Assembly: GCA_902776195.1 (NCBI GenBank)
Contig: CACYPF010000005.1
Location: 1-64,000 of the forward strand
Source of the DNA: an uncultured Prevotellaceae bacterium
Lineage (GTDB): Bacteria; Bacteroidota; Bacteroidia; Bacteroidales; Bacteroidaceae
Reading direction: 5' to 3'
DNA: 64,000 bases
Under the pieces are notes generated by a model. It had not been told where the DNA came from and searched no databases. It worked only from the letters and a program-made list of their open reading frames with translations. Below, one piece after another: positions 51,399 through 60,987 of this stretch. A program made the position numbers and the translations under genes. Positions within the stretch are counted from its first letter, which is position 1; each line of letters begins with the position of its first letter.

Positions 51399-52226
51399 TT
51401 AATCTTTTGTTATTTTTTTACATTTAGTGATAAACTTCTCAGCAGTAGCACACTCCTTAGACTCTGGATATTCATTGAGGAAACCATAACACTCATCCTC
51501 TGCGTCACGATAACGTTCCAGTCGTCTCTCCTCAGAACTATTCTCTGCCAAATAGTATTTGCTTTTCATAATAAGTACAGAGAATTTCTCTCTTATCTTT
51601 GTATAAGGATAATTTTTCAATGCGTTTTGAGCTGTAATAATACATGCTTCGTAGTTACTCTCCGTATTTGCATTGATATTTCCAAAATATCCTCCTAAAT
51701 TATAATAAAGTTGCGCAGAAAGGTATTCCTTCTGCACTAAATTATCCTGCAAATCAAATAAACGCTTCTGCGCTATGGATCTCAATTCTGAATCAGGATA
51801 AAGATCCAGAAACTGCTGGTATGCATTAATTGCCCCAATAGTTGGTGTCTGGTCCAAACGGGGCTCCGGTGCACTTTTATAAAGTGATTGACCAACATAA
51901 AATGAAGCCTGCTCAGCAAAATTACCCTTCGGATAACTTGAATAATATTTCTTGAAGGTAGCACTTGCGGATTCATAATCTCTATTGCAGTATTGCGACA
52001 TACCTAACAAATAAAGACATTCTTGTGCATTGTCCCTTCCTTTCTGGAGCATTACCAAATCTTGAAGTAACGAACTAGCCTGTTGAAATTTACCCATAGC
52101 AAAACACTGCTTGGCGTATTCATACTTGTAATCGTTATCCGCAGTCTTATAAACCTTATTAAACTCCGAGGCACAACTACTCAAAAGAGCAGCCAAACAG
52201 AGTATCAAGAGATTGCTTTTCTTCAT
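51399..52226 (-). CDS. bamD: Outer membrane assembly lipoprotein BamD
   Basis: This 275-residue lipoprotein has signal and lipobox LLILCLAALLSSCAS (Cys near 18). Five TPR-like repeats (residues ~25-265) include DYKYEYAKQCFAMGKFQQASSLL, YESASATFKKYYSSYPKGNFAE and LIMKSKYYLAENSSEERR (cut where long), the usual outer-membrane protein assembly lipoprotein fold. With BamA it inserts β-barrel proteins. It is first in its operon; a perfect promoter lies at 52277-52247. Confidence 0.93.
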   Translation of the reverse strand: MKKSNLLILCLAALLSSCASEFNKVYKTADNDYKYEYAKQCFAMGKFQQASSLLQDLVMLQKGRDNAQECLYLLGMSQYCNRDYESASATFKKYYSSYPKGNFAEQASFYVGQSLYKSAPEPRLDQTPTIGAINAYQQFLDLYPDSELRSIAQKRLFDLQDNLVQKEYLSAQLYYNLGGYFGNINANTESNYEACIITAQNALKNYPYTKIREKFSVLIMKSKYYLAENSSEERRLERYRDAEDECYGFLNEYPESKECATAEKFITKCKKITKD

Positions 52227-52246
52227 CCTTTATCAAATTTGACATG

Positions 52247-52277
52247 CAAAATTAGTTATTTTTCCGTTAATTCCAAA
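52247..52277 (-). promoter_or_regulatory. Promoter of bamD-rpoZ-DUF4293
   Basis: On the minus strand TTTG (52277-52274), a 19-nt spacer and TAATTTTG (52254-52247) fit TTTG-N19-TAnnTTTG. Confidence 0.75.
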
Positions 52278-52353
52278 GGAAAACGAATGAAATTTAGCAA
52301 TTATCCAACGATTATAACGTTTGTTACGAAGAAATTTCGTACTTTTGCATGTT

Positions 52354-54384
52354 ATGAACTTCAATCTTACATCAAAATACAAGCCGACAGGCGACCAGCC
52401 AGAAGCTATCCGACAACTCACTGACGGTTTAAACCGTGGAGACAAATCACAAGTACTATTGGGAGTGACAGGGTCAGGCAAAACGTTTACAATGGCAAAT
52501 GTTATTGCAAATATAAACCGTCCCACACTGATTCTTTCACATAACAAGACGCTCGCAGCCCAGTTGTATGAGGAAATGAGAGGTTTCTTTCCTGATAACG
52601 CCGTTGAGTATTATGTCAGCTATTATGACTATTACCAACCTGAGGCATATTTACCTACGACTGACACCTATATAGAGAAAGACCTTGCCATCAACGAAGA
52701 GATTGACCGCCTTCGGCTCCGTGCGGTAAGTGCCTTACTTTCAGGAAGGAAAGACGTTATCGTTGTATCTTCTGTTAGTTGTATATACGGCATGGGAAGT
52801 CCTGTCGCTTTGCATGAAAACGTCATTGAGATTCACAAGGGTCAAATCCTTGATCGCAATGCTTTGTTAAGAAAATTAGTCGCGGCTCTCTATGTAAGGA
52901 ATGACATAGAACTGAAACGTGGATGTTTCCGTGTAAAAGGTGATACCGTTGATATCGCCATGGCATATAATGAAGCTGTTCTCCGTATTACTTTCTGGGA
53001 TGACGAGATTGATGCCATAGAAGAGTTGGATGCCATGACCATGGACAGGCTTGCTTCTTTTGAAGAATATAAACTCTATCCTGCGAATCTTTTCATGACA
53101 TCACAAGAACAGACCAACATCGCCATCCGACAGATACAAGATGACTTGGTAAAACAAGTGGCATTCTTTGAGGAAATCGGTGACAGTATCAAGGCACAAC
53201 GTATCAAAGAGCGCGTGGAATACGACATGGAAATGATCAAGGAACTGGGACATTGTTCCGGCATTGAGAACTATTCCCGCTATTTTGACGGCAGACAAGC
53301 AGGTGAACGCCCCTACTGCCTGCTTGATTTCTTCCCAGAGGACTACCTCATGTTCATTGACGAAAGTCATGTCAGTGTTCCTCAGATTAGTGCTATGTAT
53401 GGAGGTGACAGAGCACGTAAGACCAACCTCGTAGAATTTGGCTTCCGTCTTCCTGCAGCTTTCGACAATCGTCCTCTCACCTTTGAAGAGTTCCAACAGA
53501 TGACCAATCAGGTTGTTTACGTCAGTGCCACCCCCGCAGATTATGAGTTGAATGAGGCTGAAGGCATTGTCGTTGAGCAAGTAATCCGTCCGACAGGATT
53601 GTTAGACCCAGAGATAGAAGTCCGCCCGACAGAGAATCAAATAGACGACCTCATGGACGAGATCCTCACAAGAGTCCATCAGAAAGAAAGGGTTTTGGTA
53701 ACGACTCTTACCAAGCGAATGGCAGAAGAATTGAGTGAGTATCTTTTGAACCATGGAATTCAGACAGCCTATATCCACAGCGAGGTAAACACCCTTGATC
53801 GTGTCAAGATTCTTGAGAATCTGCGAAACGGCACTTATGATGTATTGGTTGGTGTCAACCTCCTCCGTGAGGGACTTGACTTGCCCGAAGTCTCACTGGT
53901 AGCCATCTTAGACGCAGACAAAGAAGGTTTCCTTCGTTCCCACCGCTCTCTGACTCAGACAGCTGGCCGAGCCGCACGTAACATCAATGGCAAGGTGATC
54001 ATGTACGCCGATACCATTACCGCATCCATGCAACTCACTATTGACGAGACGGCACGTCGCCGTATGAAACAGATGCGCTACAACGAGGAACACGGTATAA
54101 CACCGAAACAGATTGAGAAAGCACTTAAACAAAGCGATTTGCAACAATATACAGAAACTGGAGCCGACAGACCTGCAGCTCAGTCTGTGTATATCAGTCC
54201 GATGGAGCAAGGAGCTTTTGCCGCCGATCCTATCGTACAACGAATGACCAGACCTCAATTAGAGAAGAGTATTGCCGAGACAACGCGACTCATGAAAGAA
54301 GCGGCAAAAAAACTCGATTTCCTGCAAGCTGCCCAATACCGAGACGAAATCCTACGGTTACAGAAAGAACTCGAATTAAAATAA
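52354..54384 (+). CDS. uvrB: Excinuclease ABC subunit B
   Basis: ATG 52354 (MNFNLTSKYKPTGDQPEAI) gives 676 residues; the TTG 11 codons upstream is rejected. It contains GVTGSGKTFTMANV (Walker A), the damage-clamping β-hairpin YYVSYYDYYQPEAYLPTTDTY (cut to YYDYYQPEAYLP), CSGIENYSRYF, FIDESHVSVPQI, NLLREGLDLPEV, QTAGRAARN and a C-terminal UvrC-binding coiled coil. It verifies damage and loads UvrC in nucleotide excision repair. A TACTTTTG box (52340-52347) lies 6 nt before the ATG, so translation may be leaderless. Confidence 0.97.
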   Translation: MNFNLTSKYKPTGDQPEAIRQLTDGLNRGDKSQVLLGVTGSGKTFTMANVIANINRPTLILSHNKTLAAQLYEEMRGFFPDNAVEYYVSYYDYYQPEAYLPTTDTYIEKDLAINEEIDRLRLRAVSALLSGRKDVIVVSSVSCIYGMGSPVALHENVIEIHKGQILDRNALLRKLVAALYVRNDIELKRGCFRVKGDTVDIAMAYNEAVLRITFWDDEIDAIEELDAMTMDRLASFEEYKLYPANLFMTSQEQTNIAIRQIQDDLVKQVAFFEEIGDSIKAQRIKERVEYDMEMIKELGHCSGIENYSRYFDGRQAGERPYCLLDFFPEDYLMFIDESHVSVPQISAMYGGDRARKTNLVEFGFRLPAAFDNRPLTFEEFQQMTNQVVYVSATPADYELNEAEGIVVEQVIRPTGLLDPEIEVRPTENQIDDLMDEILTRVHQKERVLVTTLTKRMAEELSEYLLNHGIQTAYIHSEVNTLDRVKILENLRNGTYDVLVGVNLLREGLDLPEVSLVAILDADKEGFLRSHRSLTQTAGRAARNINGKVIMYADTITASMQLTIDETARRRMKQMRYNEEHGITPKQIEKALKQSDLQQYTETGADRPAAQSVYISPMEQGAFAADPIVQRMTRPQLEKSIAETTRLMKEAAKKLDFLQAAQYRDEILRLQKELELK

Positions 54385-54461
54385 ATTATCATAATTTATT
54401 AGGCAGTTATGTTGATAATTCGTATTTTTGCAGTCAAAATGATTAATAACAGACAATAAAT

Positions 54462-55088
54462 ATGAAACATTTTGCATGGATGCTGGTCTTAGCGAGCATT
54501 CCTATGACCAGTTTTGCCCAAAACACTTGGGATCAAAAAGAAACAAAGAAAGAAGCCGTTGAGAAGGTGGTGGTGGCAAAGCCCAACCCCGACCAGAAAT
54601 ATTTACAAGGTGCCGTGCCTTTAGTGGATGGCAAGGTCGTGTTCAGTAAGACATTTGATGCTCCAGGCAAATCTGCCTTTCAATTATATAATATTGTAGG
54701 ACGGTTCTTCCAGGATGTCATTCATGAGCCCAACCAGATCAATAGTGATTTTGTAAAAGCAGACACCACCGATTATGAACTGGGTGCCAGATACGAGGAA
54801 TGGCTGGTGTTCAGAAGTAATGCCATCTCCCTTGACCGTACTCGTTTCTACTACGTCCTGAAAGCTAACTGTCAAGACGGAAAGGTCACCATGGAGATGT
54901 CGCATATCAAGTATTTTTATGAGGAAGAGCGTAACCCACAGCGTTATAAGGCAGAAGAGTGGATTACCGACAAGGAAGCTGTGAATAAGAAAAACACAAA
55001 ATTGTTGCCTCTCACAGGTAAATTCCGTCGTAAGACCATTGACCGTAAGGATTACCTGTTCAACAAAATTGAAGGTTTGCTGAAATGA
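54462..55088 (+). CDS. DUF4468 (TBP-like fold) secreted protein
   Basis: This 208-residue protein has a signal peptide (WMLVLASIPMTSFAQ) and the Bacteroidota DUF4468 domain around residues 50-150: VPLVDGKVVFSKTFDAPGKS, QLYNIVGRFFQDV and TRFYYVLKANCQDGKVTMEM. The family adopts a TATA-binding-protein-like fold and occurs in the periplasm; its role is unknown. A -7-like TATTTTTG (54423-54430) precedes it. Its stop overlaps the ATG of a small membrane-protein gene, followed by a porin gene, so the three form an operon. Confidence 0.85.
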   Translation: MKHFAWMLVLASIPMTSFAQNTWDQKETKKEAVEKVVVAKPNPDQKYLQGAVPLVDGKVVFSKTFDAPGKSAFQLYNIVGRFFQDVIHEPNQINSDFVKADTTDYELGARYEEWLVFRSNAISLDRTRFYYVLKANCQDGKVTMEMSHIKYFYEEERNPQRYKAEEWITDKEAVNKKNTKLLPLTGKFRRKTIDRKDYLFNKIEGLLK

Positions 55089-55258
55089 GACTCCTCCGTA
55101 ATATCCTCAATACGATATTCATCATCGGTGCCGCTACTGGTATGGTGCTCTTTTACATGGGACACAAGGACACAGGTACCTATATTATTATAGCCGCCAT
55201 GGCATTCAAGTTCATTGAGGTCGTGGTTCGCTTACTCAAACTTGAAGACAGAAATTGA
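55085..55258 (+). CDS. Small two-helix membrane protein in the porin operon
   Basis: This 57-codon frame has ATG 55085 overlapping the DUF4468 stop (ATGA) and TGA 55258 overlapping the porin start (TTGA). It reads MRLLRNILNTIFIIGAATGM, VLFYMGHKDTGTYIII, AAMAFKFIEVVVRLLKLEDRN: two membrane helices joined by a short loop. The overlaps on both sides argue strongly that it is a real, translationally coupled gene. No family known to me. Confidence 0.7.
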   Translation: MRLLRNILNTIFIIGAATGMVLFYMGHKDTGTYIIIAAMAFKFIEVVVRLLKLEDRN

Positions 55259-57615
55259 AGACACAATCACTTATCCTGATACTCTTGGCATGCATGGCAA
55301 CCGCTATGCATGCACAAGTTTATAACCAGATTGACGAGACGGGCATGATTACTCAGCGAGACGAGAGTAATGGGAATTTTAATCCTAACCGCCGCGACTC
55401 TGTACAAAATAAAGAGATTCCCCGTGGGGTCCGTGTATGGACTATTGACCGCCGCTTCGGAGATGTCCGTCCTGCGGAGCTGGACACTATGCCCCATCTC
55501 TATCCAAACACTATTTTCAACACGGGAGTCTATGGAGAATACAACACGACGGGTAATAACTACACGCCCCGCTTGAGCCGTATCTTCATCGACCGTAAGA
55601 TGACCAGTGACTTCCTGTTCACACAACCTTATGACTACACCACGAAAGAGCCTGATAATTTCCTGTTTGTCAACACACTGTCTCCTTATACGAATATCAG
55701 TTATGACAACTGCGGTAATAAGCAGAATGGTGAGGACCATATTGATGCCAAATTTGCCATCAATGCCAACAAACGACTGGGACTCGGCTTTGACTTAGAC
55801 TATCACTATGCCCGCGGTTATTACCAGAACCAAAGCAACTCTCATTTCCGTGCTTCCTTCTTCGGATCATATATTGGTGACCGCTACCAGATGCATACCC
55901 TTTTCTCTACCTATCACCGCAAGTTAGCAGAGAACGGCGGTATAACCAACGATAATTACATTACCCATCCAGAGAGTTTTGATGATCAGTTTAGTGAGGA
56001 GGAGATTCCGACTGTTCTCTCCAAGAACTGGAACCGTAATAACTCCATCCATTTCTTCCTCTCCCATCGCTACAATATCGGTTTTTATCGTAAGGTAAAA
56101 ATGACGGATGAAGAAATCAAGGCACGCCAATTTGCTGCAGCTTCAGCAAAAGAGAAACAGGAACGTGAGAACAAAGAAAAGAATAATGACCCTGACGTTG
56201 GACGTAAAAATGGCAAGATAGCAGAGAGCATTCCGGCTGGTCGTCCAGAGAATGCCCGTATTGCCGGAGATCTTCCCAAAGACGGTGGCAAACCAATCAT
56301 GAATGACTCCACCCGTATCAAAGTAGACTCCCAGGAGAAAATGGACAGTTTGATGGCAGCCCAAGCACATCAAGATTCTATAGATGCCACTATGAAACGG
56401 GAGTACGTGCCTGTCACCAGTTTCATCCATACCCTTGACCTTAATAGCCATAGCCGTATTTATCAAGCATACATTAGTCCTACTGACTATTATCTCGATA
56501 CGTTTTACAACTATAATGACGAGAGCAAATATAGTAATGACTCTATCTATGACCAGTATAAATACCTCTCTGTCAAGAATACCTTTGCCGTTGCACTCCT
56601 TGAAGGCTTCAATAAATATGCCAAGGCAGGATTAAAAGGTTTCTTCAGCTATGAATACCGTCGGTTCAAGATGCCCGATGTTCAGGATGACAGCGACACC
56701 TATTTTCTGAACACATGGACGGGACACTGTCTCAGTGTCGGAGGAGAACTGTCCAAGACTCAGGGAAAGACCCTTCATTACAATATCTCAGCCGATTATT
56801 GCATGACAGGAATGGATGCAGGCTCTTTGAAGTTGGATGCTCTCGCTGACCTTAACTTCCCTCTTTTGGGTGATACTGTGCAATTGGCTGCAAAGGCATT
56901 TTTCTACCGCACAAAGGCGAGGTTCTTCCAAGAAAACTTCCACTCTAAGCACCTGTGGTGGGACAAGGACCTGAGTGCGGAAACAAGAGCACATATCGAA
57001 GGACGTTTCTCCTTTCCCAAGACACGTACCCAACTTCGCGTTGCCGTTGACGAGATAAAAAACTACACCTATTTCGGCATCAATTACGCTATGACAGCTA
57101 CGGATGATGTTGACGGACGCGCTGACATGACAGCAAGTATCTATCAGGAAAGCGGTAATATTAATATACTGACCGTACAGCTTCGGCAGGACTTCCGTGT
57201 AGGTATTCTCAACTGGGAGAATGTGATAACGTACCAGAACTCCAGCAATAAGGAAGTACTACCCCTGCCTGCCCTGAATATCTTCACGAACCTCTACATC
57301 AAGTTCAAAATCGCAAGAGTCCTGAGTGTGGAGTTAGGTGGTGATGCTTATTTCTTCACGAAATACTACGCCCCCGACTATGTACCCCAGTTAGGACAGT
57401 TTGCTGTTCAGAAGAACGAGGACAGCCGTATAGAATTAGGTGGCTATCCCTTTGTGGATGTCTATGCCAATTTCCATTTGAAGCGTGCCCGCTTCTTTGT
57501 GATGATGAGTCATGTGAATAATGCTTCTGGCAACAAGATGATGTTCCTGACCCCCCACTATCCCACAAATGGCAATGTGCTTCGCTTTGGCGTTTCCTGG
57601 AATTTCTATAACTAA
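55255..57615 (+). CDS. Putative porin (Bacteroidota Porin_10 type)
   Basis: This 786-residue outer-membrane protein has a signal peptide (SLILILLACMATAMHAQ). A conserved start is DRRFGDVRPAELDTMPHLYPN and GEYNTTGNNYTPRLSRIFIDR. Long β-barrel regions flank a hydrophilic Lys/Glu/Asn insertion (residues ~285-380), and the last strand NVLRFGVSWNFYN has a terminal aromatic suited to Bam-mediated insertion. It matches the putative porin family found beside DUF4468/lytic genes. Substrate unknown. The start is TTG 55255; no ATG is near. Confidence 0.85.
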   Translation: MKTQSLILILLACMATAMHAQVYNQIDETGMITQRDESNGNFNPNRRDSVQNKEIPRGVRVWTIDRRFGDVRPAELDTMPHLYPNTIFNTGVYGEYNTTGNNYTPRLSRIFIDRKMTSDFLFTQPYDYTTKEPDNFLFVNTLSPYTNISYDNCGNKQNGEDHIDAKFAINANKRLGLGFDLDYHYARGYYQNQSNSHFRASFFGSYIGDRYQMHTLFSTYHRKLAENGGITNDNYITHPESFDDQFSEEEIPTVLSKNWNRNNSIHFFLSHRYNIGFYRKVKMTDEEIKARQFAAASAKEKQERENKEKNNDPDVGRKNGKIAESIPAGRPENARIAGDLPKDGGKPIMNDSTRIKVDSQEKMDSLMAAQAHQDSIDATMKREYVPVTSFIHTLDLNSHSRIYQAYISPTDYYLDTFYNYNDESKYSNDSIYDQYKYLSVKNTFAVALLEGFNKYAKAGLKGFFSYEYRRFKMPDVQDDSDTYFLNTWTGHCLSVGGELSKTQGKTLHYNISADYCMTGMDAGSLKLDALADLNFPLLGDTVQLAAKAFFYRTKARFFQENFHSKHLWWDKDLSAETRAHIEGRFSFPKTRTQLRVAVDEIKNYTYFGINYAMTATDDVDGRADMTASIYQESGNINILTVQLRQDFRVGILNWENVITYQNSSNKEVLPLPALNIFTNLYIKFKIARVLSVELGGDAYFFTKYYAPDYVPQLGQFAVQKNEDSRIELGGYPFVDVYANFHLKRARFFVMMSHVNNASGNKMMFLTPHYPTNGNVLRFGVSWNFYN

Positions 57616-57616
57616 C

Positions 57617-58249
57617 CTATCGTTCTTCCAGGAATATCCTATCGAATTCTTTCCGCAAAGCAGCAGGCTGGACTATTAGCGAGCGTAACTCATTCAGGTT
57701 ACGCTCGTTTTCTGACCCTTGAATCCATAGGCGAATATAGCCGTTGACGGAGTATTTCTCATTCATATGTTGACAGAAGCGTTTCCAATGTCCTTCCTGG
57801 TCCATCTCGGGATAATTGGCTAGTCCAAACTGTATGGTACGGCGAATCACTGTTTCTGGGGCAAGGTCACGATCAGCCTCCGCCACAATCTTACCATATA
57901 TACTACGAGGGGCATGTGAGGCCGAGGCACGATGGTCTTCAACAGCCTCCTTCATCACTTTGATCTGTTCGGGAGAAAACCATCGCTTTAGCCTTGCATC
58001 CTGAATCAATATCTTACCACTTGTTATATGATGGATAGCCCGTGGACCACTAAGCCCCAGATCATGATAGGCGGCAATGACATACACCATATTCATATCG
58101 GCTCCAGTCTGGCGAGCCAATGTCATAGAATTACGGATGACACGAGTTACATGACTCAAGTTATGCGCTTTGTCAAATGCCGTATAACGAGGTAATATTT
58201 GTGTTTCCACAAACTCCACAAGATCAAGACTGGCCGTATTATTTATCAT
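57617..58249 (-). CDS. HD-domain phosphohydrolase-like protein
   Basis: ATG 58249 (MINNTASLDLVEFVE) gives 210 residues; the frame is open 21 codons further up, but that stretch overlaps the divergent menA promoter. HD-domain residues are present: His in KAHNLSHVTRV, His-Asp in AAYHDLG, His in AVEDHRASAS and Asp in VAEADRDLAP. These proteins hydrolyse phosphomonoesters or nucleotides with metal ions. The substrate is not clear. It converges with the porin gene, 1 nt apart. Confidence 0.85.
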   Translation of the reverse strand: MINNTASLDLVEFVETQILPRYTAFDKAHNLSHVTRVIRNSMTLARQTGADMNMVYVIAAYHDLGLSGPRAIHHITSGKILIQDARLKRWFSPEQIKVMKEAVEDHRASASHAPRSIYGKIVAEADRDLAPETVIRRTIQFGLANYPEMDQEGHWKRFCQHMNEKYSVNGYIRLWIQGSENERNLNELRSLIVQPAALRKEFDRIFLEER

Positions 58250-58267
58250 CAGAAAGTGGTTAAAATG

Positions 58268-58299
58268 TTTGCAAATATACACATTATTCTTTACTTTTG
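58268..58299 (+). promoter_or_regulatory. Promoter of menA
   Basis: TTTG (58268-58271), a 20-nt spacer and TACTTTTG (58292-58299) match the consensus exactly. It supports the menA start at 58327, not the upstream frame start. Confidence 0.8.
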
Positions 58300-58326
58300 C
58301 AAGAAGTTTCAAGTAAAAAGATCATT

Positions 58327-59238
58327 ATGAGCGATATCGCAATTAAACAAAACTCCCTTCGTGCATGGATTCTCGCTGCACGTCCCAAAACATTATCAGG
58401 GGCTGCCGTTCCTGTTCTTATCGGACTTTCACTAGCTTATACCGATGCTTCAACGTATGGTGAAAATGTCTTTAGTTGGACTGCAGCAGTTCTCTGCATG
58501 CTCTTCGCACTCATCATGCAGATAGACGCTAATTTCATCAATGATTTCTTCGATTATACCCGTGGTAATGATGATGCAGCCACCCGCCTTGGTCCTTTAA
58601 GGGCATGTACACAGGGGTGGGTCAGCACTGATGCGATGAAAAGGGCGATAGCCTCCACAACCTGTGCCGCTTGCGTTATCGGATTACCTCTTGTATATTA
58701 TGGTGGACTAGAGATGATTCTCATAGGAGCTCTCTGTGTGGTGTTCTGCTTTCTCTATACCACTCACCTATCCTATCTGGGACTGGGTGATGTGCTGGTA
58801 CTTTTGTTTTTCGGCATAGTACCTGTCTGCATCACTTATTATGTACAGCTGCACACCATTACCCCGGAGGTATTCATCGCCTCCGTCGCCTGCGGCTTGG
58901 TCATCGATGCTCTCCTGATAGTCAACAATTATCGAGACCGTGACAATGACCGCCGTGACAGTAAAATGACACTGGTGGTACGGATTGGCGAACAAGCAAC
59001 GGAATCGCTCTACTTGGGAATAGGAATAGCAGCCTGCTTGATGGGAGTCACCTTCTGGATGAATGGCCACATACTTGCCTTCATCCTACCTTTTGTCTAC
59101 CTGCTGCTGCATGTCTATACATGGCTGAAGATGAAACGTATACACCACGGCAAACAACTCAACGAGTGTCTGGCGGAAACGGCACGTAACATTCTTGTCT
59201 ACGGACTTACAGTTGCGGCGGGGTTGCTCCTTCTCTGA
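58327..59238 (+). CDS. menA: 1,4-dihydroxy-2-naphthoate polyprenyltransferase
   Basis: ATG 58327 (MSDIAIKQNSLRAWI) gives 303 residues. This UbiA-superfamily membrane enzyme has nine predicted helices, with RPKTLSGAAVPVLIG, the first Asp-rich motif QIDANFINDFFDYTRGNDDA and the second motif VNNYRDRDNDRRDSKMTL, which bind Mg-prenyl-diphosphate. It attaches the polyprenyl tail in menaquinone synthesis, the step before MenG (45998). Confidence 0.95.
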   Translation: MSDIAIKQNSLRAWILAARPKTLSGAAVPVLIGLSLAYTDASTYGENVFSWTAAVLCMLFALIMQIDANFINDFFDYTRGNDDAATRLGPLRACTQGWVSTDAMKRAIASTTCAACVIGLPLVYYGGLEMILIGALCVVFCFLYTTHLSYLGLGDVLVLLFFGIVPVCITYYVQLHTITPEVFIASVACGLVIDALLIVNNYRDRDNDRRDSKMTLVVRIGEQATESLYLGIGIAACLMGVTFWMNGHILAFILPFVYLLLHVYTWLKMKRIHHGKQLNECLAETARNILVYGLTVAAGLLLL

Positions 59239-59386
59239 TAAAGAACCACCACAGAGCGACCATAATGGCTATCAGGATAATAGTGAAGACTGACTTGAAG
59301 AGACAGCCTGCGATTTTCTTCACTACCACAATACCGATGATGACCATCACCAGCAATACAATATAATAGGTAATATTATTGTCCAT
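59207..59386 (-). CDS. Small two-helix membrane protein, unknown function
   Basis: This 59-codon frame runs from ATG 59386 to TAA 59207. It reads MDNNITYYIVLLVMVIIGIV, VVKKIAGCLFKSVFTIIL, IAIMVALWWFFIREG and a short tail. Two strongly hydrophobic helices and a Lys-Lys turn are seen. It overlaps the 3' end of menA by 32 nt on the opposite strand and starts 9 nt after the RluA gene, whose transcript it probably shares. Not recognised. Confidence 0.6.
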   Translation of the reverse strand: MDNNITYYIVLLVMVIIGIVVVKKIAGCLFKSVFTIILIAIMVALWWFFIREGATPPQL

Positions 59387-59395
59387 AACTCATCA

Positions 59396-60289
59396 TCATT
59401 TGAATATCTGTCGGAAAGTAACGGGTATAGGGGTCTCAAACTCCATCCGCTCATGAGTAACGGGATGTTCCATACACAAGAGGAAGGCATGCAGACAGAG
59501 ACGGTGTAACGGGTCATCGCCATTACCATATTTCACATCACCACAGACAGGATGTCCCATGTCAGCGGCATGAACACGGATTTGATTCTTACGACCCGTC
59601 TCCAGTTTAAACTCCACCAAGGAGTAATCTGTCGTGCGGTCTAATACCTGGAAATGGGTGACGGCATACTTTCCTCCATTGTCTACCGGTGACGAATAGG
59701 TGACGTAAGCCTTATTATCTTTCAGCCAATTAGCGATGGTCCCCTCGTTCTGCTCCATCTCTCCGCTCAGCACAGCCACATAACGGCGGTCATACACGAT
59801 CTCATGCCAATAATGCTCCAGTGCCTGCTCGGTGTCTATATCTTTCGCATAAACCATCAGCCCTGAGGTGTCACGATCCAGACGGTGTACCACATGCGCC
59901 GTACATTTCTGATGAGATTTCTTGAAATAATCGTCCAACACCGTCTTCACATTGAGTGACGAGTGTCCTGCTGCCATAGAGAGTATACCATATTGCTTCT
60001 CTATGACGATAATCCAGCGGTCCTCATAGACAATTTTCAGCCAACGGCTCTTGAACTGGGTCTGATTGCGTTTCGTCTTACTCACGGCAACCTTCATACC
60101 GGGTTTCAATGGAAAGTCAAACTGACTCACGGTCTTCCCATTCACACGGATACCCCTGCCCTGCAGCGTCAATTTAATCTTATTACGACTCTGTTTCACG
60201 TTTTCAAGCAGGAACTCCAACAACGGTTGTTCCTTTTCCACTACAAAATGGTCGTATTCCCCTTGTTGATTATACGGATTATATCTCAT
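59396..60289 (-). CDS. RluA-family pseudouridine synthase
   Basis: This 297-residue protein has an N-terminal S4-like domain (PLLEFLLENVKQSRNKIKLTL, cut, with GRGIRVNGKTV). The catalytic domain has HVVHRLDRDTSGLMVYAK, holding the catalytic Asp, and LVEFKLETGRKNQIRVHAADM. It isomerises uridines in 23S rRNA or tRNA; the exact target position cannot be told. Full length. Confidence 0.92.
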   Translation of the reverse strand: MRYNPYNQQGEYDHFVVEKEQPLLEFLLENVKQSRNKIKLTLQGRGIRVNGKTVSQFDFPLKPGMKVAVSKTKRNQTQFKSRWLKIVYEDRWIIVIEKQYGILSMAAGHSSLNVKTVLDDYFKKSHQKCTAHVVHRLDRDTSGLMVYAKDIDTEQALEHYWHEIVYDRRYVAVLSGEMEQNEGTIANWLKDNKAYVTYSSPVDNGGKYAVTHFQVLDRTTDYSLVEFKLETGRKNQIRVHAADMGHPVCGDVKYGNGDDPLHRLCLHAFLLCMEHPVTHERMEFETPIPVTFRQIFK

Positions 60290-60309
60290 ATCTTATCTAC
60301 AGTCTAAAT

Positions 60310-60987
60310 TTAATAAACCCGTGGACCGAAGATGGCAGTACCGACACGTACCATAGTACTGCCCTCATCAACAGCAATAGGATAGTCATGACTCATACCC
60401 CATGAGCGTTCGCAGAACGACGGGTCGTCAGCAAAGTACTGAGCTTTAAGCTCATCAAACAGGTTCTTTGCAATCTGGAATTCCGAACGGATTTGTTGCA
60501 CGTCCTCCACATATGATGCCATCATCATCAAACCACATATACGGACATGCTTCAAATCACGCCATTCACCATCGGCAAGTAATTGGCGACAGGAATCAGG
60601 GGTCAGTCCGTATTTTGTTTCCTCCTCTGCGATATGAAGTTCCAGAAGCACATCGATAATCCTCCCGTTCTTCGACGCTTGCCTGTCTACCTCTTTTAAG
60701 AGTTTGAAAGAGTCAACCGCCTCAATCATAGAGATGTAAGGGGCAATATATTTCACCTTATTAGTCTGTAAATGACCGATGAAATGCCAACGGATATCCT
60801 TAGGCAACGACTCCACTTTCTGCCGCAACTCTTGTTCATGGCTCTCTCCGAAGATACGCTGTCCCTCCTCATAGGCAGCCATAATATATTCATTGGGGTG
60901 ATACTTACTAATAGCCACAAGGCGTACACCCTGTGGCAAATTTGCAAGTACTTTTTTCAAATTCCCTTTAACGTCGTAGTCCATCAC
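60310..60987 (-). CDS. YggS-family PLP-binding protein (PLPBP)
   Basis: This 225-residue COG0325 protein has the PLP-lysine segment VRLVAISKYHPNEYIMAAYE, GESHEQELRQKVESLP, WHFIGHLQTNKVKYIAP, and the end GMSHDYPIAVDEGSTMVRVGTAIFG. It holds pyridoxal phosphate without a known enzyme activity and keeps vitamin B6 pools balanced. It overlaps the DUF4494 gene upstream by 4 nt. Confidence 0.94.
   Translation of the reverse strand: MMDYDVKGNLKKVLANLPQGVRLVAISKYHPNEYIMAAYEEGQRIFGESHEQELRQKVESLPKDIRWHFIGHLQTNKVKYIAPYISMIEAVDSFKLLKEVDRQASKNGRIIDVLLELHIAEEETKYGLTPDSCRQLLADGEWRDLKHVRICGLMMMASYVEDVQQIRSEFQIAKNLFDELKAQYFADDPSFCERSWGMSHDYPIAVDEGSTMVRVGTAIFGPRVY

Noticed and set aside
52320-52347. Full consensus promoter for uvrB
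   Set aside because: TACTTTTG is present, but the nearest TTTG is only 16 nt upstream instead of 19-21, so only the -7 box is credible.
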